A stretch of 64,000 nt of DNA from contig CM034135.1 in assembly GCA_019914995.1 (NCBI GenBank), positions 5,396,501 through 5,460,500 on the forward strand, written 5' to 3'. The translations under genes and the position numbers were made by a program. Under the pieces are notes generated by a model. It did no database searches, was not told the DNA's origin, and saw only the letters and a program-made list of their open reading frames with translations. Shown piece after piece: positions 63,863-64,000 of this stretch (the first letter of the stretch is position 1; each line of letters begins with the position of its first letter). This stretch comes from Acanthochlamys bracteata (Eukaryota > Streptophyta > Magnoliopsida > Pandanales > Velloziaceae).

Positions 63863-64000
63863 TTTCTATTTCTGAGGAAAAAAAAAGAAAATTCTAAAAT
63901 GAAAACCCTAGCTTAAACCTCTGCAAGACTGCGACTGCAGCAGAGCTCGACAGTGAAGAAGGGAAGAGTTTTTTGCACGTGATATGCGCGTGATTGAATG
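63863..64000 (-). promoter_or_regulatory. PRMT3 leader / promoter-proximal region
   Basis: Sequence directly upstream of the PRMT3 ATG on its coding strand, running off the window. It should hold the 5' untranslated region; no specific promoter element could be assigned. Confidence 0.4.

Overview
This is a stretch of plant nuclear DNA, AT-rich, with intron-split genes and dense transposon remains. All five intact genes have clear land-plant orthologues with canonical plant exon structures. The transposons (Ty1/copia, Ty3/gypsy, LINE, hAT, Tourist-like MITEs, a TRIM) are also plant types. I read it as a flowering plant but cannot name the species. There is no sign of bacterial, organellar or CRISPR content.

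Layout. 1-5.1 kb: no intact gene; two opposed LINE fragments (1.87-3.20 kb) and a frameshifted PPR pseudogene (4.13-4.68 kb). 5.11-8.52 kb, minus: complex I subunit B14/NDUFA6 (two exons). 9.3-20 kb: repeats and dead genes only: a dimeric MITE, a possible orphan first exon, a degraded long gypsy LTR with a nested hAT element, an NBS-LRR relic, a long foldback element and a copia relic. 21.2-23.6 kb, minus: mitochondrial acyl carrier protein (two exons). 23.8-32.3 kb: two hAT-type elements with target duplications, direct repeats and a copia reverse-transcriptase relic. 33.1-42.9 kb, plus: LAS1-like pre-rRNA processing protein (eight exons), with a 3.38-kb LTR-type insertion in intron 2. 43.6-46.3 kb: broken gypsy polyprotein followed by a degraded copy of the LAS1 last exon. 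46.6-50.4 kb, minus: cyclophilin CYP22-type PPIase (seven exons, one a 24-nt microexon). 50.5-59.4 kb: TRIM, MITEs, a second LTR copy and a hAT element. 59.4-63.9 kb, minus: PRMT3 (seven exons).

Functional reading. B14 is a LYR-family complex I subunit, and the acyl carrier protein is the partner such subunits bind; here the two genes lie about 13 kb apart on the same strand with only relics between them. LAS1 and PRMT3 both touch ribosome biogenesis. B14 and PRMT3 are, to my recollection, adjacent in Arabidopsis (At3g12260/At3g12270), so the window may be an expanded version of an old gene neighbourhood. I did not find a convincing new molecular system. The most interesting points are the B14/ACP linkage, the LAS1 tail duplication, the foldback element and the datable nested insertions.
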